A stretch of 64,000 bases of DNA from Aureimonas populi. GTDB lineage: Bacteria; Pseudomonadota; Alphaproteobacteria; Rhizobiales; Rhizobiaceae. The DNA is taken from NCBI RefSeq assembly GCF_017815515.1, contig NZ_CP072611.1:2108001-2172000 (forward strand). Direction: 5' to 3'. Of the stretch, positions 56,734-63,869 are shown piece by piece; positions within the stretch are counted from its first letter, which is position 1, and every line of letters starts with the position of its first letter. Position numbers and translations under genes: made by a program. Under the pieces are notes generated by a model that ran no database searches, was not told the origin of the DNA, and saw only the letters and a program-made list of their open reading frames with translations.

Positions 56734-57473
56734 CGGTCGATGTTCAGCCGGTAGCCGATGCCGCGCACGGTCTGGAGCCAGAGCGGGTTGGCCGGGTCGC
56801 TCTCGATCTTGCGCCGCAGGCGGTTGATCTGGACGTCCACCGTTCGCTCGCCGACCTCCGTCTCCTCCCCGATCAGCTCCTGGCGCTGGATCGTGTCGCC
56901 GGCGCGCGCGGCGAACTGCACCATCAACTCCTGCTCCCTGTCCGTGAGGCGGATCACCTCGTTCTCCCGCTTCAGCTCGCGGCGCGAGAGAGAGAAGGTG
57001 AAGGGGCCGAAGCGCACATTCTCCACCTTCTGGATCGGCGCGGGCGCGCCGCGCCGCAGGATGTTGTTGATGCGCAGCATCAGCTCGCGCGGATCGAAGG
57101 GCTTGGAGAGGTAGTCGTCCGCCCCCGCCTCCAGCCCCCCGATGCGGTCGTCGATCTCCGAGCGCGCCGTCAGCATCAGGATGGGGATGTCGCGCGCCTG
57201 CGACAGGCTGCGGGTGAGCTCCAGCCCGTTCTCCCCCGGCATCATCACGTCGACGACCAGAAGGTCGAAATCCAGCCCTTCCAGAATGCGCCGCGCCCCC
57301 GCCGCGTCGGCGGCGGTCGACACGCGAAAGCCGTGCTCGGAAAGGAAGCGCGACAGGAGGCTGCGGATGCGCCGGTCGTCGTCCACCACCAGGAGGTGGG
57401 CCGCGTCGTCTCCCGGCCCGGTCGGCACCGCGGCCAGTTCGCCCGGCGTCGGTCCTGCGTTCTGAAGCGTCAA
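56730..57473 (-). CDS. OmpR-family response regulator, TTG start
   Basis: The 247-residue regulator has a receiver domain (about 26-140; LLVVDDDRRIRSLL, phospho-acceptor Asp75 in LLVVDVMMPG, LSKPFDPREL) and an OmpR winged helix (about 150-245; LTDREQELMVQF, VGERTVDVQINRLRRKIE, VRGIGYRLN). The start is TTG at 57473: it overlaps the marR stop (TTGA) and has AAGGAGGG upstream. It works with the adjacent kinase; cotranscription with marR suggests a shared envelope or drug signal. Confidence 0.92.
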   Translation of the reverse strand: MTLQNAGPTPGELAAVPTGPGDDAAHLLVVDDDRRIRSLLSRFLSEHGFRVSTAADAAGARRILEGLDFDLLVVDVMMPGENGLELTRSLSQARDIPILMLTARSEIDDRIGGLEAGADDYLSKPFDPRELMLRINNILRRGAPAPIQKVENVRFGPFTFSLSRRELKRENEVIRLTDREQELMVQFAARAGDTIQRQELIGEETEVGERTVDVQINRLRRKIESDPANPLWLQTVRGIGYRLNIDR

Positions 57474-58018
57474 GACGCGCCCTCCTTGACGATGCCCTTG
57501 CGGTGGAACCACTCGCGCGTCGTTTCCCGGTCGCACCCCATCTCGAACAGGAAGTCGCCGATCCAGCGCGAGTTCTGGAAACCGGACGCGGCGAGCGCCG
57601 CGTCGATCCGGCGCACCTGCGCCCGCGAAAGCTCCAGCGTCAGCTCGCGCCCCTTCTGGGTGGGATAGAGGCGGCGCTGCCGCCGGTCCTCGTCGCCCGG
57701 CAGTTGCACGATGAAGCCGTCCTCCACCAATTGCCGCAGAACGCGCGAGAGCGACTGCTTGGTGATCTGCAGGAGATCGAGAATGCCCGCGATCGTCATG
57801 CCCGGATCGCGGTTCACGAAATGCAGGATCCGATGATGCGCGCGCCCGAAGCCGTAGCGGTCCAGGATCTCGTCCGCATCTGCCGTGAATTCACGATAGG
57901 CGAAGAAGAACAGCTCGATCAGGCGGAAATCGAGCTCGCCGTGTGTCGGAAGCGCGTCCGTCGCGATCCGGTCGATCGGCTTTCGTGGGGTGGGATCGGG
58001 CAGGCGGGCATCCATCAA
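57470..58018 (-). CDS. MarR-family transcriptional regulator
   Basis: The 182-residue protein has a MarR winged helix: FGRAHHRILHFVNRDPGMTIAGILDLLQITKQSLSRVL (recognition helix) and EDRRQRRLYPTQKGRELTLEL (wing). The N terminus MMDARLPDPTPRKP is flexible. It is the first gene of a leftward marR-ompR-envZ operon, an uncommon combination; two adjacent Met codons allow a start one codon later. Confidence 0.88.
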   Translation of the reverse strand: MMDARLPDPTPRKPIDRIATDALPTHGELDFRLIELFFFAYREFTADADEILDRYGFGRAHHRILHFVNRDPGMTIAGILDLLQITKQSLSRVLRQLVEDGFIVQLPGDEDRRQRRLYPTQKGRELTLELSRAQVRRIDAALAASGFQNSRWIGDFLFEMGCDRETTREWFHRKGIVKEGAS

Positions 58019-58235
58019 GATAGGTCAGCACTGTTGACGTATTCAGGCGTCATTGTTACACCCATCCCGACTTCCCGAACAGCCATCTTGCAGCTTGGGC
58101 AGCCTAGCGCGATCCTGGACCGCCCTCCATTCGATTCCGATCATCACCGCTTCGGCAGGCGAAATTCGGGCGTGAAGCGGCAGGATCTTCTTGCAGTCGG
58201 AAGAAGGCGCGTTCCGCGCCTTGGGAGAAACGGTC

Positions 58236-59123
58236 ATGAGCGTTCCGTTCGATCAACTGGACGGCGAAATCTGGTTCAACGGCGAGTTCGTTCCCTGGAA
58301 GGACGCGAAGATTCACGTCCTGACCCACGGGCTGCACTATGCCAGCTCCGTGTTCGAGGGCGAGCGCGCTTATGGGGGCGAGATCTTCAAGCTGCGCGAG
58401 CACACCGAGCGGCTGATCGAATCGGGCCGCATCCTCGGCTTCAAGGTGCCCTACGGCGCCGACGAGATCGATGACGCCTGCAACGAGCTTCTGCGCCGCC
58501 AGGGCTTCACGGATGCCTATGTGCGCCCCATCGCCTGGCGCGGCTCGGAGATGATGGGCGTCTCCGCCCAGCACAACCGCATCAATGTGGCCATCGCCAT
58601 CTGGCAGTGGCCGAGCTATTTCGACCCCGAGCAGCGCATGAAGGGCATCCGCCTGGACCTGGCCGAGTATCGCCGCCCGGACCCGCGCACCGCGCCCTCC
58701 AAATCCAAGGCGTCCGGCCTCTACATGATCTGCACCATCTCCAAGCACGCGGCCGAGGCCAAGGGCTATGCGGACGCGCTCATGCTGGACTGGCGCGGGC
58801 AGGTGGCCGAGGCGACCGGCGCCAACGTGTTCTTCGTCAAGGACGGCGTTATCCATACGCCCACGCCCGACTGCTTCCTGGACGGCATCACCCGGCGCAC
58901 CGTCATCGAGCTGGCCCGGCGGCGCGGCTTCGAGGTGAAGGTGCGCGCCATCATGCCCGAGGAGATGGAAGGCTTCGAGGAGTGCTTCCTCTGCGGCACG
59001 GCCGCCGAGGTGACGCCCGTTTCCGAGATCGGCCCCTACCGTTTCACGCCGGGCGAGACCACGCGCCGGCTGGTGGAAGACTACATGGCCGAAGTGCAGC
59101 CCAAGCGCATGGCGGCCGAGTAG
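58236..59123 (+). CDS. ilvE: branched-chain amino acid aminotransferase (class IV)
   Basis: The 295-residue PLP enzyme has WFNGEFVPWKDAKIHVLTHGLHYASSVFEGERAY, the catalytic lysine in SKSKASGLYM (Lys158), and EATGANVFFVKDGVIHTPTPDCFLDGITR. It transaminates Leu, Ile and Val precursors. The start at 58236 follows GGGAG. It is a single gene with a terminator. D-amino-acid transaminase relatives share the fold, but this motif set fits IlvE. Confidence 0.93.
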   Translation: MSVPFDQLDGEIWFNGEFVPWKDAKIHVLTHGLHYASSVFEGERAYGGEIFKLREHTERLIESGRILGFKVPYGADEIDDACNELLRRQGFTDAYVRPIAWRGSEMMGVSAQHNRINVAIAIWQWPSYFDPEQRMKGIRLDLAEYRRPDPRTAPSKSKASGLYMICTISKHAAEAKGYADALMLDWRGQVAEATGANVFFVKDGVIHTPTPDCFLDGITRRTVIELARRRGFEVKVRAIMPEEMEGFEECFLCGTAAEVTPVSEIGPYRFTPGETTRRLVEDYMAEVQPKRMAAE

Positions 59124-59152
59124 GGCGCGCCTCACGCTGAGAAAATGATAGG

Positions 59153-59180
59153 AAAAGGGCCGCGTTGCGCGGCCCTTTTT
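59153..59180. terminator. ilvE terminator
   Basis: AAAAGGGCCGCG (59153-59164) pairs with CGCGGCCCTTTT (59168-59179) around TTG, followed by T. Confidence 0.9.
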
Positions 59181-59245
59181 CCTTTGGCGCGACGGCCGCG
59201 CCGCCCTGGCTGCGGCCTCGAGATGTCCTTCCGGGAGTTTGCCCT

Positions 59246-59884
59246 ATGAGCCTTCGCATGCAGATCGTTCCCGTCACGCCCTTCGAGCAGAACTGCTGCA
59301 TCTTCTTCGACGAGCTTACGAAGCAGGCGGTGGTGGTCGATCCGGGCGGGGATGTGGAGCGCATCCTGGCGGCGGTGCGCGAGCGCGGGCTTGCGGTGGA
59401 GGCCATCTGGCTGACGCATGGCCATATCGACCATGCCGGCGGCGCGATGGACCTGAAGGACGCGCTCGGCGTCGAGATCGTCGGGCCGCACCGCGACGAC
59501 CGCATGTTGCTCGACCGGCTGGAGGACCAAGCCAGGATGTTCGGCCTTCCCGGCTCGGTGCGCAACGCCCGGCCCGACCGCTGGCTGGAGGAGGGCGACA
59601 CGCTCTCGCTCGGGGAGCATGTGTTCGAGGTCATCCACGCGCCGGGCCATGCGCCGGGCCATGTCGTCTTCTTCAACCGCGCGGCCAACTTCCTCCATGC
59701 CGGCGACGTGCTCTTCTCCGGCTCGATCGGCCGCACCGACCTGCCGGGCGGCGATCACGCCACGCTGATCGACACGATCAAGCGCAAGATCCTGCCGCTG
59801 GGCGACGATGTGGGCTTCATCTGCGGCCACGGGCCGGGCGGGCGCCTGGGCGAGGAACGGCGCACCAATCCCTTCCTGGTCTGA
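59246..59884 (+). CDS. MBL-fold metallohydrolase (YcbL/GloB-like)
   Basis: The 212-residue enzyme has IVPVTPFEQNCCIFF, the metal motif WLTHGHIDHAGG, IHAPGHAPGHVVFF, and GDVLFSGSIGRTDLPGGDH, and ends VGFICGHGPGGRLGEERRTNPFL. This set is typical of YcbL-type hydroxyacylglutathione hydrolases that release D-lactate from S-lactoylglutathione. The C-terminal helical domain of classical GloB is missing. The start at 59246 is preceded by GGGAG. Confidence 0.9.
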   Translation: MSLRMQIVPVTPFEQNCCIFFDELTKQAVVVDPGGDVERILAAVRERGLAVEAIWLTHGHIDHAGGAMDLKDALGVEIVGPHRDDRMLLDRLEDQARMFGLPGSVRNARPDRWLEEGDTLSLGEHVFEVIHAPGHAPGHVVFFNRAANFLHAGDVLFSGSIGRTDLPGGDHATLIDTIKRKILPLGDDVGFICGHGPGGRLGEERRTNPFLV

Positions 59885-59890
59885 CGGCGC

Positions 59891-60649
59891 CTACTCGCCC
59901 GTGCAGAAGCGGCGGCGGCCGGTCTCGTCGGTGTAGGTGCCGAGCGAGGCGTCGAAGGTCTCGTGGCGCTCGACGCAATCGCGCAGCCAGTCCTGCGTCC
60001 ACGGCTCGAAGCCGGGCGAGGGCTCCGCTATCCGTTCCGGCTCCGCCGGCTCGGCGGGCACCTCGGCCGCCTCGGGAACCGGCACCTCCTCCGGCACGGC
60101 TGCCTCGCGCGCCGGAGCTTCCTCGGGAACCGGCACCGCCTCGCCGGCCGGTTCCTCCGGGTCGGGATAGACGACGAGGCCCGGCTCCTGAAGAGCGCGC
60201 GCGGCGAAGGCACGCCGGTCCTCGTCCGGCTGGGGCTCTGCCCGTGCCTCCGACCGCGCCCCCATGCCGGGGGAAAGGCGGATGATCTTGGTGGCGCCGG
60301 AATGGTCTATGCGAAAGCCCGCCGGGCCGGACGGCTGACGGTCGAGCCGCGCGGAGGCCACGTTGACGATCCTCGGCCCCGGTTCGCGCTCCACGAAGGC
60401 GGGGACGGGAAGACCGCCGGCGGAGCCTTGCGCGTTGGCGAACACGCCCGTGCCCCGGTAGTAGGACGAGCGGGGCAGGGCGACCACCCGCACCACCGAA
60501 GGGCTGGTGCGATCATGGCGGTAGTGGACCGGCTCGGCCGCGCCCGCGCCGGGCCCCAGGTCGATGAAGGAGCCGGCGGCCTGCGCGGGGCCACCGGCAA
60601 AAGCGAGCACGGCAAAGGCGAGCGCGCCGAGGCACGGCATCTGCGACAT
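59891..60649 (-). CDS. secreted Pro/Glu-rich protein with BA14K-like C terminus
   Basis: The 252-residue protein has a signal peptide (MSQMPCLGALAFAVLAFAGG, cleavage near AQA-A), a middle rich in Pro, Glu and Ala (EAPAREAAVPEEVPVPEAAE) that is probably disordered, and a C-terminal module DCVERHETFDASLGTYTDET with a second Cys (RRFCTGE). The C-x2-R-x2-(S/T)FD-x3-GTY...C pattern matches the BA14K family of Brucella lectin-like antigens. A perfect CtrA box lies 80 bp upstream. Confidence 0.72.
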   Translation of the reverse strand: MSQMPCLGALAFAVLAFAGGPAQAAGSFIDLGPGAGAAEPVHYRHDRTSPSVVRVVALPRSSYYRGTGVFANAQGSAGGLPVPAFVEREPGPRIVNVASARLDRQPSGPAGFRIDHSGATKIIRLSPGMGARSEARAEPQPDEDRRAFAARALQEPGLVVYPDPEEPAGEAVPVPEEAPAREAAVPEEVPVPEAAEVPAEPAEPERIAEPSPGFEPWTQDWLRDCVERHETFDASLGTYTDETGRRRFCTGE

Positions 60650-60728
60650 GACCCGTTCCCGTTCCGTTAACACTTCGGAAAGGAATAAGGCCCCGCGCGC
60701 CCCAGGGGAAGGGTAATGGAACGAAAGG

Positions 60729-60743
60729 TTAAAATGCAGTTAA
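60729..60743 (-). promoter_or_regulatory. CtrA box (TTAA-N7-TTAA)
   Basis: TTAA (60729-60732), seven bases, TTAA (60740-60743) match the CtrA consensus exactly; on the minus strand it reads TTAACTGCATTTTAACC. It lies 80-94 bp upstream of the BA14K-like gene and, for the plus strand, faces only the 3' end of the cold-shock gene. Confidence 0.65.
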
Positions 60744-60797
60744 CACGGATACGGTTTCACGATACACGAACCGGCCGGAAGGGGAAAAGCCGAAGAA

Positions 60798-60821
60798 CCC
60801 GCGCAAGACAACTCGCGCGGG
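60798..60821 (-). terminator. terminator of the cold-shock gene
   Basis: CCCGCGC (60798-60804) pairs with GCGCGGG (60815-60821); on the minus strand TTCTTCGGCTTTTCC follows. Confidence 0.6.
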
Positions 60822-60868
60822 CAGTGCACCGTGTGGCCGGCGGGCAAGCCGCCGTGCGATGGGGAAGC

Positions 60869-61084
60869 TTAGTCCGCGGTCTGCAGATTGACGGCCTTGG
60901 GGCCCTTGCCGCGCTTGTCGGGCTCGGTATCGTAGGAAACCTTCTGGTTCTCGACGAGGCCGTTGAGGCCCGAAGCCTGGACCGCCGAGATGTGCACGAA
61001 GATGTCCGCGCCGCCATTGTCCGGCTTGATGAAGCCGAAGCCCTTCTCGGTGTTGAAGAATTTGACCGTGCCGGTCTGCGCCAT
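60869..61084 (-). CDS. cspA: cold-shock domain protein CspA-like
   Basis: The 71-residue protein is a single cold-shock domain with the RNA-binding motifs GTVKFFNTEKGFGFIKPD (RNP1) and DIFVHISAVQ (RNP2), acting as an RNA chaperone. The start at 61084 gives the normal MAQTGTVKFF; the longer ORF is 5' UTR. A long untranslated leader is likely. Confidence 0.95.
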   Translation of the reverse strand: MAQTGTVKFFNTEKGFGFIKPDNGGADIFVHISAVQASGLNGLVENQKVSYDTEPDKRGKGPKAVNLQTAD

Positions 61085-61529
61085 GTCGGAACCCTCTTCC
61101 CTTAGGCTTTCATAGAACGCCCTGAACGGGGCGGTGGCAGGCAAGTCTTGATGCGAGGAAAGGGAACCGATACATCGCGCTCCGCTTGCACGGACCGCCC
61201 GAAGGATGCGCCTCCGATACGCAATTCGTCCATCACCCGTGTTCGCGAAATTGCCCGAACACTAGAAGTCTTGCAAAGGAGCGATAGACTTTGCAAGCGA
61301 AAGTTTCGTGGCCCCGCGTCACAAATGGTTTGAGCGGCGATTTTGACCGCACGGTAGAACTCTCCGACCCTGCAAAGAAGTGTCGCTTCCTGCCTCCGTT
61401 TTGCCACCACGCTGCCGTGGGGGAAGGAGGGGCGGAAAGGGGAACGGCTGCGCGCGACGCCCGTTGGACCCACCAAAGGGCGGCGCGCGCGCTCGGCCGC
61501 CGCCCGGCATGGAAAACAGGACGAGACGC
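61085..61529. promoter_or_regulatory. divergent gap with cspA leader and EcfG promoter
   Basis: These 445 bp hold the presumed cspA leader and promoter on the minus strand (TTGCAA elements near 61272-61294, none certain) and the EcfG-type promoter of the next gene. The short ORF from 61148 is not convincing as a protein. Confidence 0.5.
61441..61465 (+). promoter_or_regulatory. EcfG-type promoter
   Basis: GGAAC (61441-61445), a 16-nt spacer and CGTT (61462-61465) match the general stress consensus exactly, 64 bp before the ATG at 61530. Confidence 0.72.
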
Positions 61530-61916
61530 ATGATGAAGGCAATTCTGATCGCCGCCTCCGTGGCGGCCTCCACCGGTGGCGCCGCTCTTGCGCAGGGCGC
61601 ACCCTCGCCGGAGCCGCGTCCGATGACGTCGGCCGAGGGGCAGGCGGACGCAGGGGCGGACGTGGGCACGGTGCTGGGCTCGGGCGCATTGCCGGGCGTT
61701 GGCATCGGCACCGCCACGACGAGCGAGGAGAATGCGACCGCTGGCCCCGGCGCGCTTCAGAACGGCGTCGGCGCGACCGGCACGATGGCGCCCGACACGA
61801 CGGGGGCCGCCGGCACTGTCGGCGGGGGGGCGCCCGGCACGGGCGGCGCGCCGGCCGGCACAGGCTTGCCGCTGGAGACGACGCCCGGCCAGCCCCTGGT
61901 GCCGCCGGCCAATTGA
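61530..61916 (+). CDS. secreted low-complexity protein, probable stress gene
   Basis: The 128-residue precursor has a signal peptide (MMKAILIAASVAASTGGAAL, cleavage near ALA-Q) and a mature part built of Gly, Ala, Thr and Pro (GVGATGTMAPDTTGAAGTVG, GAPGTGGAPAGTG), likely unstructured. No family is recognised. The exact EcfG-type promoter upstream suggests it belongs to the general stress regulon. The Met at 61530 has AGGACGAG upstream; 61509 is an alternative. Confidence 0.68.
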   Translation: MMKAILIAASVAASTGGAALAQGAPSPEPRPMTSAEGQADAGADVGTVLGSGALPGVGIGTATTSEENATAGPGALQNGVGATGTMAPDTTGAAGTVGGGAPGTGGAPAGTGLPLETTPGQPLVPPAN

Positions 61917-62542
61917 GCGGCCGCGAGGCCGGTCCCGCGGGCTCCGCCTTTGCCTCGCCGGAAGGCGCGTATGTCTTTTGACCCGCACCGCCTGGGGGCC
62001 GCCCCGCGAGGATGACGCGCGAGCGCGTTTCCGCGCCGCTTTGGCGGCCGGATCGGTGAGGGATGGTGCCGTTCCTGAGGGGAACGGGCGATGGAGCGCC
62101 GGAGGCTCGCCTCCGATTGGTATTTTATATGTGGCTCGCCTCCGGCGCCCCACGCGGCGTCTTCCAGACCCTGCGAAGGGTGCCAGCCTCCGCTCCGCTT
62201 CCCGGTCCGCGCCTGTCCAACGCCGGAACCTCGGCCCGATCTCCACCCCGGCTCTCACCACGGGGCGGTTGGGCTGTCTCCGGTTCCGCGCGGCGCCCCG
62301 TGACTTGGGGCCCCTCTCCTAGTGGAGGGACGCCCGGCCTGCGAGGGTCCGTCCGGGTCGCCGCCCCTCCGGAAGAGGCCGCGCCGCGGACGCCGCCCGC
62401 CGGCCCCCGAACGATCCCGGTGATCATTCGCGCCCATCCGCGGGCCGGCGGTGGGAGGAGTATGGGGCGTTGCGGAAATGGGGGGAAAGATCGCGCGGGA
62501 ATCGGCCGGCGGCTTGCGTCCGCGCCTCGCCCGTACGCCCAT

Positions 62543-62632
62543 CCTCACCTCACCTCACCTCACCTCACCTCACCTCACCTCACCTCACCTCACCTCACCT
62601 CACCTCACCTCACCTCACCTCGCCTCACCTCA
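62543..62632. repeat. pentanucleotide tandem repeat (CCTCA)18
   Basis: Fifteen perfect CCTCA units (62543-62617), one CCTCG and two more CCTCA units. Sequences on both sides are C-rich and contain further single units. Such a short-unit array can change length by slippage. Confidence 0.95.
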
Positions 62633-62660
62633 CCTTTCCTTCACCCTGCGCCTCACCTCA

Positions 62661-62750
62661 CCCTCATCCTGAGCCTGTCGAAGGACGAGGGTGGGCGGCA
62701 CGACCGCTGCACCAAGCGCCCCCCGTCCTTCGACAGGCTCAGGATGAGGG
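62661..62750. repeat. 27-bp inverted repeat (REP-like element)
   Basis: Perfect 27-bp arms (62661-62687 and 62724-62750) flank 36 bp. The arm contains CTTCGACAGGCTCAGGATGA, a motif I recall as widely dispersed in alphaproteobacterial genomes as a palindromic intergenic repeat; that recollection should be confirmed. Confidence 0.85.
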
Positions 62751-62967
62751 GCTATGCGGACGGCTCAGGATGAGGGGCGGTGCGGAGGGATCAGGGGGCG
62801 CGGCTGCGCAATGCGCTCGGGGTGAGGGCTGTGTGAAGGGCTCAGGGTGAGGGGCTGTGCGCGGGGCTCACGATGAGGGGCTAAGCGGAGGGCGCAGGAT
62901 GAGGGGCTATGCGAACGGCTCGGGATGAGGGGGTATGCGAAGGGCCCAGGGCAGAGGCCATGCAAAC
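62736..62967. repeat. degenerate tandem array of about nine 26-bp units
   Basis: Units modelled on GGCTCAGGATGAGGGGCTAT followed by GCGGA start near 62736, 62762, 62788, 62813, 62838, 62864, 62890, 62917 and 62943. Units 1, 2, 6, 7 and 8 are close to the consensus; 3, 4 and 9 are decayed. The first unit is the end of the right arm of the inverted repeat. Confidence 0.8.
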
Positions 62968-63074
62968 GGGCTCGGAGACCGTCCGAGACTTCGGGCGGGT
63001 CGGTCCTGCGGGTCTTGTCCGCCGCCGCCGCGTCACCGATCCTCGCCCCCCGACCATCGGAGACATTCGACATC

Positions 63075-63103
63075 TTGCAAATGGTCCGATGGCGGACCAT
63101 CCT
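63075..63103 (+). promoter_or_regulatory. promoter with operator-like dyad upstream of the DUF1772 gene
   Basis: ATGGTCCG (63081-63088) and CGGACCAT (63093-63100) form a perfect dyad with a 4-bp spacer. TTGCAA (63075-63080) immediately precedes it and CATCCT (63098-63103) overlaps its end at a 17-bp spacing, so a bound repressor or MerR-like activator would cover the promoter. Confidence 0.5.
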
Positions 63104-63247
63104 GTGAATGCCGAAAATAGAGTTGCAGGTCGGTAGTTCCTGCGCCCGTCTATCGGGTTCTTCCCAGCCACGGCGCCAACCCAACTCGCTTGGGAAGGCG
63201 CTGACACGGGTTTGGCATCTTCCCGGCTGAATGCCGAGAAATTTCCG

Positions 63248-63688
63248 ATGTTGCAACTTGCCATAGCTGCTCTCGTTTCGGCCGCGCTGTTCGCTGGCGC
63301 CGCGCTCTACATCAGCCTTGTCGAGCATCCGGCTCGCCTCGGATTGGCGGACGCTCCCCTGCTGGCGCAGTGGAAGCCCAGTTACAGGCGAGCGCTGCCG
63401 ATCCAGTCCGGGCTGGCGCTGGCAGGGGGCGTGGCAGGAGTGATCGTCGGATATCTTGCGACGGATTGGATATGGTTTGCGGGAAGCGCCCTGTTGCTCG
63501 CCAACTGGCCGTTCACGCTGTCTGTCATCATGCCGGTCAACAAACGCTTGATGGCGATCGAGGAAAAGGAGGCGGGTGCTGAAAGCCGAGCACTGTTGGT
63601 GAAGTGGGGAAAGCTGCACAACATCAGGAGCGCACTCGGCGCAGCCACGACGCTGCTCTACGCGTGGGCGCTGGCAGGCGCGGGCTGA
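63248..63688 (+). CDS. DUF1772 membrane protein
   Basis: The 146-residue protein has four hydrophobic segments (about 3-22, 52-72, 76-96, 125-144) and the DUF1772 motif ALYISLVEHPARLGL in the first loop, then WKPSYRRALPIQ and NWPFTLSVIMPVNKRL. The family (anthrone oxygenase-like noxC domain) is of uncertain function. The start at 63248 (MLQLAIAALVSAA) gives a clean first helix. Confidence 0.82.
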   Translation: MLQLAIAALVSAALFAGAALYISLVEHPARLGLADAPLLAQWKPSYRRALPIQSGLALAGGVAGVIVGYLATDWIWFAGSALLLANWPFTLSVIMPVNKRLMAIEEKEAGAESRALLVKWGKLHNIRSALGAATTLLYAWALAGAG

Positions 63689-63869
63689 CGGCTGCTTTCG
63701 GCCCTGTCCGCCCGTTCCCGACCTGAAATCGCGATCATCCGGCCCCTGCTGCCGTCCTCAACGCAGCCATCGGCCTCGCGCTTCAAGTCCTTGGATGCAG
63801 GGTTGGCGAGGCGATCGTCGTGATGGCTTGGAGGTCGCAACGGAAGGGGACGTCCCGTATGATGCCGGC
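63689..63869. other. intergenic region, nothing recognised
   Basis: No terminator, RNA gene or repeat is visible between the DUF1772 gene and the partial oxidoreductase gene. Confidence 0.4.

Larger units (their letters stand above)
61917..63247. other. 1.3-kb repeat-rich region without a convincing gene
   Basis: No ORF here has normal codon use plus a ribosome binding site. The left part (61917-62540) shows only short palindromes, such as CGGAGGC-TC-GCCTCCG near 62101-62115. The right part holds a pentanucleotide array, a 27-bp inverted repeat, a degenerate 26-bp tandem array and an operator-like dyad, listed separately. Confidence 0.6.

Noticed and set aside
62085..62150. Palindromic CGGAGGC/GCCTCCG pair as a transposon end
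   Set aside because: The repeats are short and no transposase, target duplication or matching second end was found.
62451..62850. ORFs translating the CCTCA array as repeated TSPHL peptides
   Set aside because: The peptide repeat is a consequence of the microsatellite. No ribosome binding site or conserved flank supports a protein.
63108..63231. 40-codon ORF between the dyad and the DUF1772 gene
   Set aside because: No ribosome binding site and no distinctive residues; likely untranslated leader.
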